From Capitella teleta (taxonomy: Eukaryota; Annelida; Polychaeta; Capitellidae), in assembly GCA_000328365.1 (NCBI GenBank), contig KB304165.1, forward strand, positions 47,213 through 111,212: DNA of 64,000 bases. Reading direction: 5' to 3'. The translations under genes and the position numbers were made by a program. The notes below the pieces were generated by a model. The model was not told the DNA's origin. It saw nothing but the letters and a program-made list of their open reading frames with translations, and made no database searches. Positions within the stretch are counted from its first letter, which is position 1; each line of letters opens with the position of its first letter. Of the stretch, positions 1 to 12,090 are shown piece by piece.

Positions 1-67
1 TCTCAGAGAACTTCTCCAGCTGGTGATAGATTCTGACAAACATTGCAACGCTGCTCTTTTTTTCCAG

Positions 68-159
68 AACAACTCAATGGGAGTCTAGACGAGTTGTTTA
101 AGGACCTTAAGGAAACAACCATCTCATCAAGCTTAATTTCCATGCATGTCTTTCGATGA
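68..159 (+). CDS. Possible terminal coding exon at window edge
   Basis: A strong 3' splice-site pattern (pyrimidine run then CAG at 65-67) is followed by a frame that reads QLNGSLDELFKDLKETTIS and ends at TGA 157-159, 29 codons in all. The protein part is acidic and hydrophilic, as expected of a gene's C-terminus, but I recognise no family. An alternative is that bases 2-88 are read straight through (LRELLQLVIDSDKHCNAALF) to a TAG, so the upstream part could itself be coding and the junction a frameshift. The rest of the gene would lie left of the window. No AATAAA was seen close downstream. The call rests on the splice motif and a short open frame only. Confidence 0.28.
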
Positions 160-677
160 ACCACAGTCCTTTCCTGACATACAATTATTTCATGTTCATG
201 CTGACAATCCTTAGTATGTGTATGCGATGATATAATGAGAGCATTTATAATTCTGATTGCATATTATTTTGTTTTTGAAATTCATTTTTTTTTTTTTTTT
301 TAATGCAAGGCAACATTAAGCGCTGAAAGTTTTCGATGACCTTTATTCCAACAATAACAGCGCAGTTTCATTTGCTGAATTTGCTCTGTAGGGAGCCTAC
401 ATTCGTACATATGTACATGTTTTATTTTTTCCAACAATAATTTGCATTGTTTAGCACATAACACATACAAAACATGTACTTGTATATGCTCTTTGTTTTA
501 TATTGTGTGCACTGTGTTGTGTGCTTAATTTTATTTACTTACATTGCAATGTCTTGCATTGTGTATGTTTACTGATATTCATGTATTCCAAAAGTTGTTT
601 TAGTTTTTCAAAGTGCTGTGCCTGCTTTTTTATAAATAACTATTTTAACTGTAAGTATGCTGTTTGGAATCACCGTC
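160..677. other. Non-coding, AT-rich
   Basis: No gene seen. The stretch is T-rich, with a run of T at 287-301 and low-complexity TGT/TTG sequence around 470-560. The open frame at 503-742 is cysteine- and phenylalanine-rich and matches what T-rich DNA gives by chance. Confidence 0.6.
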
Positions 678-1057
678 TGAGTCAGTGTGACCTCTTTATG
701 AGTCATGCAGAATCAAGCAGTAAGTCAACGTGTGACTCATAAATATTAGTTCACCAGATTCACTTATCCTCCGAAAAGTAGTCGTTTTTAGCACCACTCC
801 TGGACTCCTCTTTTTGAGTCACAGTGACTCTTTTGGTATTGTGTGAATATTCTCTGGAGATTTATGCCTTTTTGATGATTTGGGATCAACGTTTGGATTG
901 ATCTCTCTGACAGTGTGGAACGCTGATAAGAAACACTGGATATTTGTGGAAATCTCATACTGTAAAACACACACTATAATTTATATTGGAATATCATCAT
1001 GCTGACTCATTAACAACGAAGTGGAATCCTTATTCGAGTTTGGTGATCGATGACTCA
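678..1057. promoter_or_regulatory. Cluster of six AP-1/TRE-like TGASTCA sites
   Basis: Perfect TGAGTCA or TGACTCA heptamers occur at 678-684, 699-705, 733-739, 815-821, 1003-1009 and 1051-1057, with a near match (TGACTCT) at 825-831. This motif is the classic binding site of Jun/Fos/ATF-type bZIP proteins. In random DNA about one is expected per 8 kb, so six in 380 bp stands out; elsewhere in the window they are scattered singly (for example near 8255, 9803 and 31391). The block could be an enhancer or promoter. A decayed internal repeat could also produce such a cluster, but the sequence around the sites is not obviously repeated. Confidence 0.4.
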
Positions 1058-2835
1058 AACAAAGTTTTCTTGGACAGAACAGAGATTCACATAACACATG
1101 CAACACAACAAATCGTTGCTCCATAAAGTCTGCAGAAGAAGATTATATTGCAAAGTTGTAGCTGCGTTATGTTGACATTAAACGTGTGAAGACGCTATCT
1201 GTGTCTCACAATGCTGCACTGTGTGTAAAAGGTAACATTGCATTGTCAACAAAAGAAATAACTTAATGTTGCTGCAATTTCAAACCAAACAGCGTATAGT
1301 TTTTAGATTGTTCAATACTTATGCGACCACAGTTATCCACCATCGAGTGGTCATTGAATTTGCACAATACTGATGCAATTTTCTCCGCAAATCAGCTCTT
1401 GGTATTTTGAAAACAACAGTAAAATTGAGAAATTAATTCAAAATGGACAAGCACAAATTAATTGAAACTCATGCATCAGGTATGATTATCAGGCAAGCTA
1501 TTAATTATTGGTGTACTTTGATTACGACATCAGACCGAAACTGAGGCATTTAAATATCTGTGTGGACCCCAACGCGCATTCATCACCCTATCTCAGTTTC
1601 TAGCATCGCGCTGTGCATTATATATATCCGCTGAGGTTGAGTGGGCACTTAAGCCTGGAAAGAATCGCCATCTTTCAAATAACTGTTGCTGAGTCTGTTG
1701 TGAGATATCGGCCATTTAGCAATAGAGTACCGACTGCACCAACCATTTGATTCAGGGCATTTGACTGCAGTATCTAGAGATTTAAAGGAGCTTCATGCTA
1801 AAGACCTGGCGATGCCATCAATTGTTATGACCAACATTAAACGGTTTCTAAAGGGCAGAGCACTCAAAAGCATACTCTCAGTTCAAGCAAAGTAAGTCAA
1901 CAATGAAAGACTCTTTCGGGCAACAGAAATATTGAATTGGCTTATTCTTCGTAATTTACTTAATAAATGACTGACCTGAAATCCAATTTCATCATGCGAG
2001 CAATATTTATCTGAAAGATTTGCGAGAAGAAATTCAGATAATTTTCAGAGTTTTCAGGCCATTCAAACTCTCACTATTGATAATATCCTATGCAGTATTC
2101 CCCCAATGATGTTCTGTATTCACACCTCAAGAAAATCTTACTCAACTGAAACGCTTTATTTGACCATAAATATTATACCTTTGATATCATTTTATGTTGT
2201 CCTCTTCTGTCCTCTAGACTTTCATCAGCATAAAATATAACATTGGCTCAGATTTATATGCAACTAGGTGTCAAACCACGAAACCTTGCGAATGCAAATG
2301 TGATTGAAGTAAAACTGAGGTATTACGCATTCAGAGGAATTCAAAATGCGACACACCTATACATTCATGCAGACAATGAGAGCATATATACTCTATAGCA
2401 TGAATTGATTGCTCACATTGGTATAATGTTGCCGAAGTTCGTTATGATAGCGACGAGATTCAATGCGACAAAATACTTCCGGCTATCAACAATCGCGGCT
2501 TGAAGAATGGGTCGAGAAGGACAGCGACAAAAAATGGCTTGATATACAGCAAAGTGGGTATTATCATTGACATGAATCTAAAATTTTTAGATACAAGTAA
2601 TTGATGATTTTTTAGCAAAGATTTGGAGTCAAAGTACGACAAGATCGATAAGAATCGGTACACTATAATGATTAGTCACAAGAAACCTCCGTTCATTACA
2701 CAGTCGTCTTCTAGGAGTGTCAAGAGCTAGGAAAAACAAAGTACGTTCAATTTGTACCCACTGACATTGTGGAATTTTATATACATGGACCATTATGATT
2801 CACTATCACGGGTGCTCTTAAGAAGCTTGTAAGAA
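1058..2835. other. No gene recognised
   Basis: Ordinary AT-rich sequence. One open stretch around 1748-1894 (plus) ends in a donor-like AAAG/GTAAGT, but it matches no family I know and is of a length expected by chance. Confidence 0.5.
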
Positions 2836-2839
2836 CACA

Positions 2840-2960
2840 TATAGTCGAACCTCGATATACCGTCAATTGCAATGACTACGGTCGCGCTTAACAGCAACAT
2901 TCAGCATGTGACGAATCTATACTCATGCTAAGCAACTCGTTATAACAGAACCCTTGGTTT
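2840..2960 (+). mobile_element. Possible pogo/Tc1-like terminal fragment
   Basis: The sequence AGTCGAACCTCGATATACCG, followed about 90 bp later by CTCGTTATAACAGAACC, has the wording of pogo-type Tc1/mariner ends in invertebrates, which typically read 'CAGT(A/G)GAACCTCGATAT...' followed by similar sub-terminal repeats. There is no transposase frame and no matching opposite end, so this is a remnant at best. Weak, motif-level evidence only. Confidence 0.25.
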
Positions 2961-2969
2961 CCGACACCG

Positions 2970-4855
2970 ACAGGACCTCCCCTGTGACAAAACTATGTTG
3001 TATGCCTTAAATTGTCATATATATCACTATCTATATTGTTATCCAAGCTCAACACATTTTTTTGCAATTGCCCCCTTACTGTTGTGCGTAACCACAAACG
3101 ATATGCTAAATCAATGGAAATTGCAGATGCTGCCACATCCAATCCGAAAAGGAACAATTCCAATGCAACGTCGACACTCCTTCATGCAAAATGATGCATG
3201 ATGTTTGCAGATCCGCTTTTGCCAGATGATTCGTCATCTTCTCAGCTCAAACATCAAAGGAAACATATTTGCTCTCACACAACTGTAATTTCAGGTTTGA
3301 ATAAAATGAAAAAAATGTATACAGTGTTAACATGCCGGTTATATGATGAACAGTTCTTAATAATATATCTCACAAACGGAGCTGGAAACAGGATCCATGA
3401 AATCAAAGAAATATAAAATGATAAAAGCTAGCATTTATAAATGGATTTTCATTTCTACATAGGTCTATAGTTTTGTTATTTGATACGATGCGAACCTTAA
3501 TTGGCATTTGCACATAATACATATATCAATTATAATCCTTATTGGGTTCAAGTTGAGGGTAATTTCAAAAACGACATTTGCATGGCGCAGGCTACTACAT
3601 ATATTTACAAGGGCCTCTTTAGTTATGAAACGCTCATTTGATACAATAACAGTACTATTTTTAATCATTGATAATATTTAAACAAGGCTAAAAGCTGTGA
3701 CATAACAATGCGTGCTCTTTTGCTACACAATTACAACTTGAAATTACAAACTATCCCTGTACAATGTGTAAGAGCTCTGCCGATTTTGCGCTATGCCTAA
3801 AGTGATGATGATAAAGGTCCCCGCTGTATACCATCGTAAGGCACACGAGCCTCTTCAGGTTAGGCATTGTGTGGTTTCATCGCCGATGAGAATCATTATG
3901 TGGATAAATATATAGCAGTCACCGGTGGTGGTTGTGCGAATGTGGATTAGGGTGGGGTTATCCAGATAGTTTTGTGTCTTGTATCTTCATGTAATCAGTC
4001 ACCTCTGTGCGAAGAAATTGTTATCAATGTGCTCGTATGCATTAGCAGGGCTCCATCAATCCTATTAACGACCAGCACGAGTATGTATATTGAGCTATAG
4101 TAGCCTTGTTGATTACATGCCTGTCATAATAATTACACGTGCTTCGCATAATAATCAAAACACCGAAAAGCAGCCAAACTCATATAAATCCATCAATGTT
4201 TGTCTGTGTTTTATGTTAAGCCTGATTGTTTAAAACACTTGTATAACTTTTAAACTATTTCTAGACCAAATATAACACCATAATAGGCATGGAAGTTGAT
4301 GAGGATTGCATGGCATTAAGTAAAATTTGCATGTTCGGCTGCGTAGAAATAGTATAACCATTTTGAATGAACAAAACTGATGCCCTGAACTGGAAGCCCT
4401 CCTTGGGCAACAACCAAAGTTAATATCAATTCAATCACGATCACTATTGACAGTTAAATGGCTACAAATCAGTCTGCATATTGAAGTTTTCCCAAGAACT
4501 GAAAACCAATCTTGTTTGACGCAATTTGTGATACCTCTGTTGATATTTTACAGAATATGATCTGATGACGCATGGATGAAATGAACCTGGTCTGGAATTG
4601 AAGAAACATAGTGTATGTTTTTATACTGTTTATTGGTATGACAATGATGATTAGTATGTATAGCAGGGCGTACCTACAAATGCAGAGTAATCACTGGGAC
4701 ATATATAATTTTTAACGATACTGATTCAGTCTAAAAGTTTCAATGTCCAATTATCGACCTTTTCCATCCCTGACAACGTTGCATATTGAGTATTTGAATC
4801 GTAATGCATTAATCCAGTGAGGCTGATAGGGTTATTTAATTTCTTAACCAGCATC
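2970..4855. other. No gene recognised
   Basis: Open frames here are short (60-72 codons), carry no motifs and behave like chance frames. Nothing repetitive was noticed. Confidence 0.5.
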
Positions 4856-4859
4856 AACA

Positions 4860-5033
4860 TTAAAGAGGCCCTCTGATAATTTTGAACTAGTAACATATGG
4901 TAGAGAATGCCCATTAAAATACAATACGCCTTTTGACTGACATGTTTTAGACATGTTTTAGATAAATTGAATTTGTGAGGTTTATAATATCGCTTTTATA
5001 TCGCGTTCGATTTCTGTCGATTTTTATTCATAG

Positions 5034-5078
<45 letters not shown>
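4860..5078 (+). repeat. Dispersed repeat copy ending near a poly(A) tract
   Basis: About 160 bp beginning TTAAAGAGGCCCTCTGATAA and running to the GCGTTCGATTTC block matches a second copy at 37325-37505 in the same orientation. Shared blocks include GAGG(C/A)CCTCTG, TTTTGAACTAGTAAC, an AATACGC(C/A)TTTTG block and ATATCGCTTTxxTxTCGCGTTCGATTTC. This copy is followed within about 25 bp by 43 consecutive A (5036-5078), which suggests retroposition by a poly(A)-tailed element, although the second copy lacks the tail. The family is not recognised. Confidence 0.6.
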
Positions 5079-5080
<2 letters not shown>

Positions 5081-6174
5081 ACAAGCAAACAAACAAATAT
5101 GGTTTCTGTTGAACAAAAATTGATGAAGTAAATGCATACACAGAAGGAGTCACTCTGTTTCTGCTGCCTTCTGATTGTGCATCAGTGAGTATCAGGGATC
5201 CGTGTTGTGAGGAATGAGCGACGGTTCTCTTAAAGGATCGCTTGGATAAGAAGAATGTGTTTGACCGTGCGCTCCATAGCTACATTGCAAGTGGCACGGA
5301 ATACTATCAGGAATCACAGAAAGGGAATCAGTCGATTAATTGATTTTCATTTTGGACTGTACCAGCGTTTTGCATGACCACTTGACGTATCGTATAACAT
5401 TACATTATTACAAAGCAGGTTTATAATTGAAGTCTACGTCATTGTGATAAATTGGTGATTAATGTAGTGTCCGTTGTCGAGAACGGAATAATTGTGACTG
5501 GCAGAACACGTGGCAACAAAGCCAGGCTTCTCCGCACTCCCTGTCGCTATTCCCTTTGCAGCCAATTTTTCACGACGGGACATAGAAAGCCAATTGTCCA
5601 CGACAATTGAAGGGGCATTCATGCACTGCGTTGATTTCAAAACATTTGCCTAATTATGCATCCAGGATAATGGATGAGTGTTCCTGCATGTTATGTCATG
5701 CCCCTGGAGTCTCTTAAGCGTAATAGTAATGCCCTGATGCAGACACGGTATGCGACAGTGCGCAATGCAATTAGCATTGGCACATAATTAACAATTACAT
5801 TATAGCTTATCAAATAAGCTACCTGTGGTCAATACCAGGCTATCTTTTGATTTCTGAAACATGCTGTAGGCGTAATGAGTATTATTAGGGTGATGAAATA
5901 TCGCCCTAGCTAGGCTTCTGCTTGTTGGTTACCGAGTAAACACACAGTATAACAATGCTAATTACATAGCAAAATATAGGCATGACTCTAAATATAATAC
6001 ATGTGTACTGTTATCCAGTAAATGACATTTAATGTTCCAGAGTATTGACATACAATTTAACACGATATTTGCACGACACACGTGTTAATCGTACCACACG
6101 TCATCACATGAAGAATTGTGTGTGGGAGAACACCATCTTTGAATCAGGACAAGTGACTCGACTATGATATCCGA
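5079..6174. other. No gene recognised
   Basis: Ordinary AT-rich sequence with a small perfect hairpin (TAGCTTAT/ATAAGCTA) near 5804-5822. Nothing else supported. Confidence 0.5.
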
Positions 6175-6290
6175 TCACTAGGGTGTGCGGTTATCCGGTA
6201 TCCGATATCTGGTTATCAGGGTTTTCTACAGGATATCCGATAACCGGTAATTTAACAAGGGATTCGGATAATAACTAGTCTACCCAAGCA
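6175..6290 (+). mobile_element. Possible hAT-like element end (sub-terminal repeats)
   Basis: CACTAGGGTGTGCGGTTATC is followed by repeated, alternately oriented GGATATCC/TATCCG/GATAACCGG words across about 100 bp. Many hAT elements begin with (T/C)AGGG-GTGTGC and carry such clustered sub-terminal transposase sites. No transposase frame and no clear opposite terminus are seen, so this is a candidate terminal fragment only. Confidence 0.3.
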
Positions 6291-8445
6291 TTCCTCCGTC
6301 AATAACAATGAACAATTCAGAACCAACCCATGAAATATTTTAGAAATTTGCCCTTCGTGCTGTTCCCGGCTCCCCCAGCAACAGCTACTGCTAACAGCAC
6401 CCAATAGGCTTACCTCCTCTGTAACATGTTACGATTATGTAGAAGAAACCAAAACATATATTGATAATTATAATGTCACCGCAAACACCAAAACCCACAT
6501 CAAGCCACTATTCCAGAGCAACAAGCCTTTTCATTTAGGATACGGATTCAAAATGTTGATCTTCATGTTCTGATGGCAAAATAAAGAAAATTTTCTCCTC
6601 TTTTGTCACATACAAGAATTGTGTCAGTCTGTTACCAATAAGCCCTCATATTTAGTGAATAAGTTAGCCTATTTTCAAGACTTGCGTAAAATTAATCGTG
6701 CGTCAAACTGAATGGATTCGTATCAGCTTTCAGGAGACTTTAACACAAAAAATGTGAAAATGTCGGCAAAGTAATGGTTTCGGTGCGAGGAGTTACATAC
6801 TTATGAAACCTTACGCCCTCGGAGGCGTGATTATCACAATATTAGGCACAAACATTTTATGTTTGTGATATCATATAAACAAACACTACACGTACCGGAT
6901 CTAATTTGTTGCGATTAGGGACTTTTATCGCTTAATCTTATAATTGTATACTTCATGTTTTCATGCGATGCATCTTAATTAAGACTCGGATGAATTCTTT
7001 GTATATTATCGAGCATGTCATGGGCATACGTGCACTCGTCGAATCTCCATATTGAATGACTTGATGATCGCTGAAAATTATTGGGTATCATATCTCAACG
7101 TTTACAGCAGCGTATCAGAACCGCCCTCTGTCTCCTTCACACCTCACATCTATCAAAATGAACATGATTTAGAGCAAATCTTATTATTAATTATAACATA
7201 CATATGGGTTCTTTACTCGTAAAATGATATTAAATTAGCACGAATAAGTTAATACATGCAACGTATTACAATTAATTAGGTGCTCAGATTCTTTTAAAAT
7301 TTTATTCAGTCATCTGTGCATCCCTTAACTATGCTCTCCGGTAACATTTGTTCAACCTTCTTATACTGATGTCTGACAATGCTCTGTAGATTCATTCATC
7401 AATTGTTTCATCTCAAAAGTGCAGCTTGTGAGAGAACCGCGGAGGTCTCATTGATCATTACTGGAATATTTCAATGACACTACTGTCATAAGTTCACCGT
7501 TATCAGCCTTGGCGTCATTGACATCATTTTCAGTCTCATCACTTTTGAATAGAGAGTCATTTTATACATAATAGCGAATATTGCATTACAAATTAACGCA
7601 GGTGCATTCGGTTTCACCGTCAGATAAGATGTGTTTGAAGTCAGCTAATGACTATATTTATTGGTGGAATGAATGGGTCGTAGAGCGAGGAATATATTAA
7701 GCATCGTCTCCGATATCCAGGTGATTAGGGATCCCATATGACAAGCAAGATGGTTGTCCTTCGACATTGATGACACAAATTGACATTTCCTAGAAGCGGT
7801 CCAATAACTGTTCCCCACTGAAACAGATTCTAGAAGATATGTAGACATGCGACAATTGAACTTGATTTTGACCAAATGAAACATGTTATTTGTATTACAT
7901 TTAAATCCGCGTCGCCATAATTATGTATATCTTTATATGTTGTAATTTGCAGCGTCAGGCTGAAATTATAATATTTAGTGGACAAGAAGAGCTAGACTCT
8001 TAAATTGAAGAGTATTCTAAGGTAAGTTAAAATTCAATCGGTAATTGCTTGACCGTTACAGTGACTAAATTTGATAACAGTGAAACACTAAAAATTGAAT
8101 ATATGTATAATATAACCTAACAAGTAGCTATAGATAGTCACAGTTAAGGGAAGCAACACTGTTACAAGTAATTGTTGTTTAAAATTAGGGGACAAGCCTA
8201 ATCAAATTACGGGGATATATGTTGCTATGGCATAATCAACTTTGAATGTAAAGGTGACTCATTTTCTGCACTTGATTTTCATGATTGCGATTTTGCTTTA
8301 TCCCAATTCCATTGTAATTCAGGCCTATTTCAGGCAGCCTACATGTTCATATCTCGAGCTGATTATTTTTATATCTTCAGGCATGTGTTTTGTTTGGGGT
8401 TTAATATACTTTATGCTCCCTATCGCCTCAAACTCTGATACGTGA
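6291..8445. other. No gene recognised
   Basis: AT-rich sequence with only short chance frames. The frame at 7645-7884 (minus) has no recognisable domain. Confidence 0.5.
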
Positions 8446-8449
8446 TATC

Positions 8450-8660
8450 CAAATACATGTACTGGATTCTGCTATCGGAGTAAAAGCGTCCCGAAGCTAG
8501 TTGAATGCATGCACCATTACGGAATAACAAACAGAAGTCATTCCTGTTGCCGAGTTTTATTGAAAAGCCTAAGAAGCTATTTACTGGCGGAAAAGATGGA
8601 AACAAATACTGTAAATAGGTTGCTGTATGCAAAGGTGGAGAAAATAAACCCCACAGCGAT
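8450..8660. repeat. Dispersed repeat, copy 1 (partner at 53.17 kb)
   Basis: This segment starts ACATGTACTGGATTCTG, contains AACAGAAG(T/G)CAT and an interrupted ATTGAAAAGCC...CTATTTACTGGCGG block, and ends GAAAATAAACC. The same order of blocks occurs at 53171-53370 in the same orientation, clearly diverged. The mismatches show no codon-position bias in either frame I tested, so it looks like a non-coding mobile repeat and not a duplicated exon. Family unknown; the element boundaries are where similarity fades. Confidence 0.65.
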
Positions 8661-11600
8661 GACTGTAGATCGAAGGTCTCAGTGACCACCCCCACCTCGA
8701 GAGAACGCGAAAGTCAAAACGCATATTACTCATAACGAATAGCATCAGAAACTTTATTTTAAAAAGAAAAGCTTTCCAACCTTTCGTAAAACACAAAAGA
8801 AGCTGGTTAGAACCCAGCGAGATATATTATTATTATTATTCATGATTGTAATTATGTAATGGCTGTTCTTTTCCTCGCGAAAAGGGTAAACACCGTTATT
8901 CTCCATAGAGACACACGAGGAATAAATTGTTCCTTTTTGCAATCTACTATTTTGGCAATGCATTGTAAATAGTAATTAATTTCTGATGACGCAATAAATC
9001 TGAGCGTGTTTCTAATGGTTGCTGTCATTGCATCCAATCGTTGATTAAATCGCAAATATCCCCTCACCGACACTCCACGTGCACCTCCATTGATGACACA
9101 GAAGCAGGAATCATAGCACAGGCATGCAAGTTGATGACGGCAGTCTACATTGAAGATTCATCTCATTTCCGATAAAACTCAAATGGAAGCTGATTTACCT
9201 CGACATTTGCTGAATGTTTTGCTCACGAAATATCCTTGCAAAGAATAATAAAGAGATTCCCAAGGACATTCCCTACACGTCTTGGGTCAGTGTTTATCTT
9301 CATGGCATTACAGTCAAGTATACATTTCTAACACCTCTAGTTTATCACTATTTCAATAGAAGTGTGAAATAAGATAATAATATGTGTTGAATGAACAATG
9401 CGCCTCATTGCTGTTTACCCAATAGTGTCATCCTGCAACCTAGAGGGTGAACAGAGAATCAGAAATCAAGTCATGTCTCTGATTTTGGGATCAACAGGAT
9501 CGGAAATTGGATTGCGAAAGGCGGCGAATAGCATACATTCGTGAATTCTCACCTCAAAGTTCAATTTTCCGATTCAACACAGCTATGCATGCAAAGTTAG
9601 CTTCCGGTGATCAGCATCAGCAAGTTATGGTTTACATTTATATTGGCTTATTTCGTTGTGTTAACCAATTAAGTATTCGAAAATTTGCTTTGTGGATGAT
9701 TGTCACGTTATTGTTCGATTTTAGCCACAGGGACACAATGGTGAGTTGCACTGACAGATGGACGAGTACCAAAAAGCATGCAACGCATCACGCATAATGA
9801 TTGACTCAGGCGAGGGTGAAGATCACCATGATTCAGGCGGCTAGCAATAAGGAGGGCCATGACATTGTGATCTCGATTGTCGACCAGATATACATTAATC
9901 AGTCCAACAATACTGTGTGACAGATCTATGTTTGCTTTCAGTTGAATCCTTCTAAGTGAAGTTCACGGAATACCTCCACAAGAATATATCTGGTATTCAT
10001 TTCTGCTGAACCATGGTTGCTCATTTCATGCACTCGATAGCGAATATAATTGAAGTTACGTTTTCATTTGCGACTCATAGCTGCGAATGCATTTGCGAAT
10101 GCATCTGTTAATTACTCAAATTAGAATGATTATAATGAATCTTCGGCATTTTGAATCATCACCTGTTTTCATGCCCACTACACTCGTATGCAAGAACAAG
10201 TTCCCATTGAGTGGATGCTACATTCAAGGGCAGAATATGGATTTTTACAAGACTGCACTCAATAGGACACTAACTGCAAGCCCGAGTCATTCAAAGTGCA
10301 TTGAAACTTTGTGATTTCATTGCTGTTTTGTGACTTCAATGTTGATTCTTTTTTTGTTTAAAACAACTGAAACAAGCAGAAAAAAAAAATACAGCAATGC
10401 TGATTGACTGGAAAAACCTCAAAACTCTGGACCCTATTATTTGTGTTTCCTCTGTTGCACGAAAAGCGATTAGTATTATAGCTAAGATGAACGCACGCGG
10501 TGCTGACCATATTTATGACGAAATGAAAATATTGTTGATGCGATGTCTATCTAATCAACACAGCCATAAAACATTTCTCTCTCGCATTTTCAGCTGATTG
10601 TGGGTGATAAAAAGACGTTCCTCCAATATTTTTCTCCAGATGTTCTGATTGCATATCAGTCAAATCAAACTCAGACAAAATTCGGCATTAATAAAGATCG
10701 TAAAAACTTACAACCAGGGTCATGAAACGCATTATATTGGCCAAAGTAATACTTCCTCCTCTCTATTAAATGCAACTTTCAACACATAGTCGAGATGGGT
10801 ATCAAAGGCAAGGGTATAAAGGGTGAAGCATTGTGCAAATCAAAAGTAATCGACATTCAAACCTATCGTTTACGTGAATAAAAAAAAAAAAAAAAAAAAA
10901 AAAAAATGGAAATTTATGAATGAGATCTTTACAACTAAGTAATGGTATCTCACTTTTCAGATAATGGCATAGTGGATTCCATATTATTATTCACAGTGCT
11001 GTTGCCAGCTCTTTTATGATAAACTGATGGAGTGCAGCAGTCAAGTTATCAAATGATTGCATTATGTAAGAAAACGAGTGCGCTTACAATTACCGATACG
11101 TATACCGACCATACATAAAAGTTCTAAAATGCTATCGATAATGTACCGAGGGCGTATATTCCGATCGAATAGATCAATTGACAGCGTATACTATGAACAC
11201 ATGTAACTGTGCTTCGCAGAGTCAAATATGGATAATTTTGGTATAGTGAGCCACTCCACCCCACCCGCGATTTTGTGCACTTTGATACATTGCCCTAAAG
11301 GTGGGGATAGTCATTAATCCAGTCGGCATGCAATTGCATGGATCAGGAAATGTGATCTCAAGTGTCGTATATAACCTTCGCATGTACATGGTCACAATAA
11401 TGCCCAATGTCAAAGTATTCGTTATATTCGACTGACTATACTGAATCATCTGGTGTGTTAGGTATTGTTTCACCTATCATCATAACCTTGCTGAAATCAA
11501 TACAAAAGTCATCCGTCACCACGTCCGCAATTCAACCAAAATATTGGTGCCATTGAAGGTGATTTATGATTTCTGTGAGGTTGCCAATAACACGGGGCAT

Positions 11601-12090
11601 GAGTCTGTGATCTCAAGTATGACCACACCCCCTCACATCTCTCTCTGGAAGTGTGGATATTTTTTTCTGGAATAAAATACGTTATATTTTCTTTTCTTTT
11701 ATTTGTTTTTATATATTTTGTTTGTCCATCAAAACTTTCAATCGCAGCCAGATAGTTTCATTGGCATACTTTATAATTAGTATAATTTTAAATATTGTCA
11801 TTAAATCGCTCACACCTCCAACGCTGACTAAACGGTATATAACGGTATATAAACGGTATATCGTGCTATTTTGTCGAGGTTCAGTTCTAATTGTATTTGA
11901 CCTCAGATTGTTGAAACTCTATCGTCTTTCAAGATGCTTCCAAGAATCCATTAGCGGCATTGAAATCAATTTCTTAAGTTATTGAGAAATTCCAAGAAAC
12001 TTCAGTATTGGTCGGGCTGACAGGTTAGAGTTGAGATGAGACAGGTTCAGCCGATCTCAAAGCAGTGAAATTAATGCTCAAATAGAAGAG
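8661..12090. other. No gene recognised
   Basis: Contains a 27-base A run at 10880-10906, a short (ATT)n run near 8827-8841 and three copies of ACGGTATATA at about 11831-11862. The longest frame (11653-11985, plus) is hydrophobic and AT-driven with no known family. Confidence 0.5.

Noticed and set aside
1748-1894. Plus open stretch ending in AAAG/GTAAGT with words loosely like a tyrosine recombinase
   Set aside because: The similarity is too loose, none of the catalytic Arg/His/Tyr residues could be placed, and the length is expected by chance.
5036-5078. Long A run as a retrogene tail
   Set aside because: No reading frame or exon-like sequence lies upstream; it is better explained as the tail or expansion of the dispersed repeat.
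8420-8695. Minus-strand frames of the 8.45 and 53.17 kb repeats give similar peptides (for example FCLLFRN and FCLFFRN)
   Set aside because: Counting mismatches by codon position in both strands shows no protein-level constraint; the likeness follows from DNA similarity.
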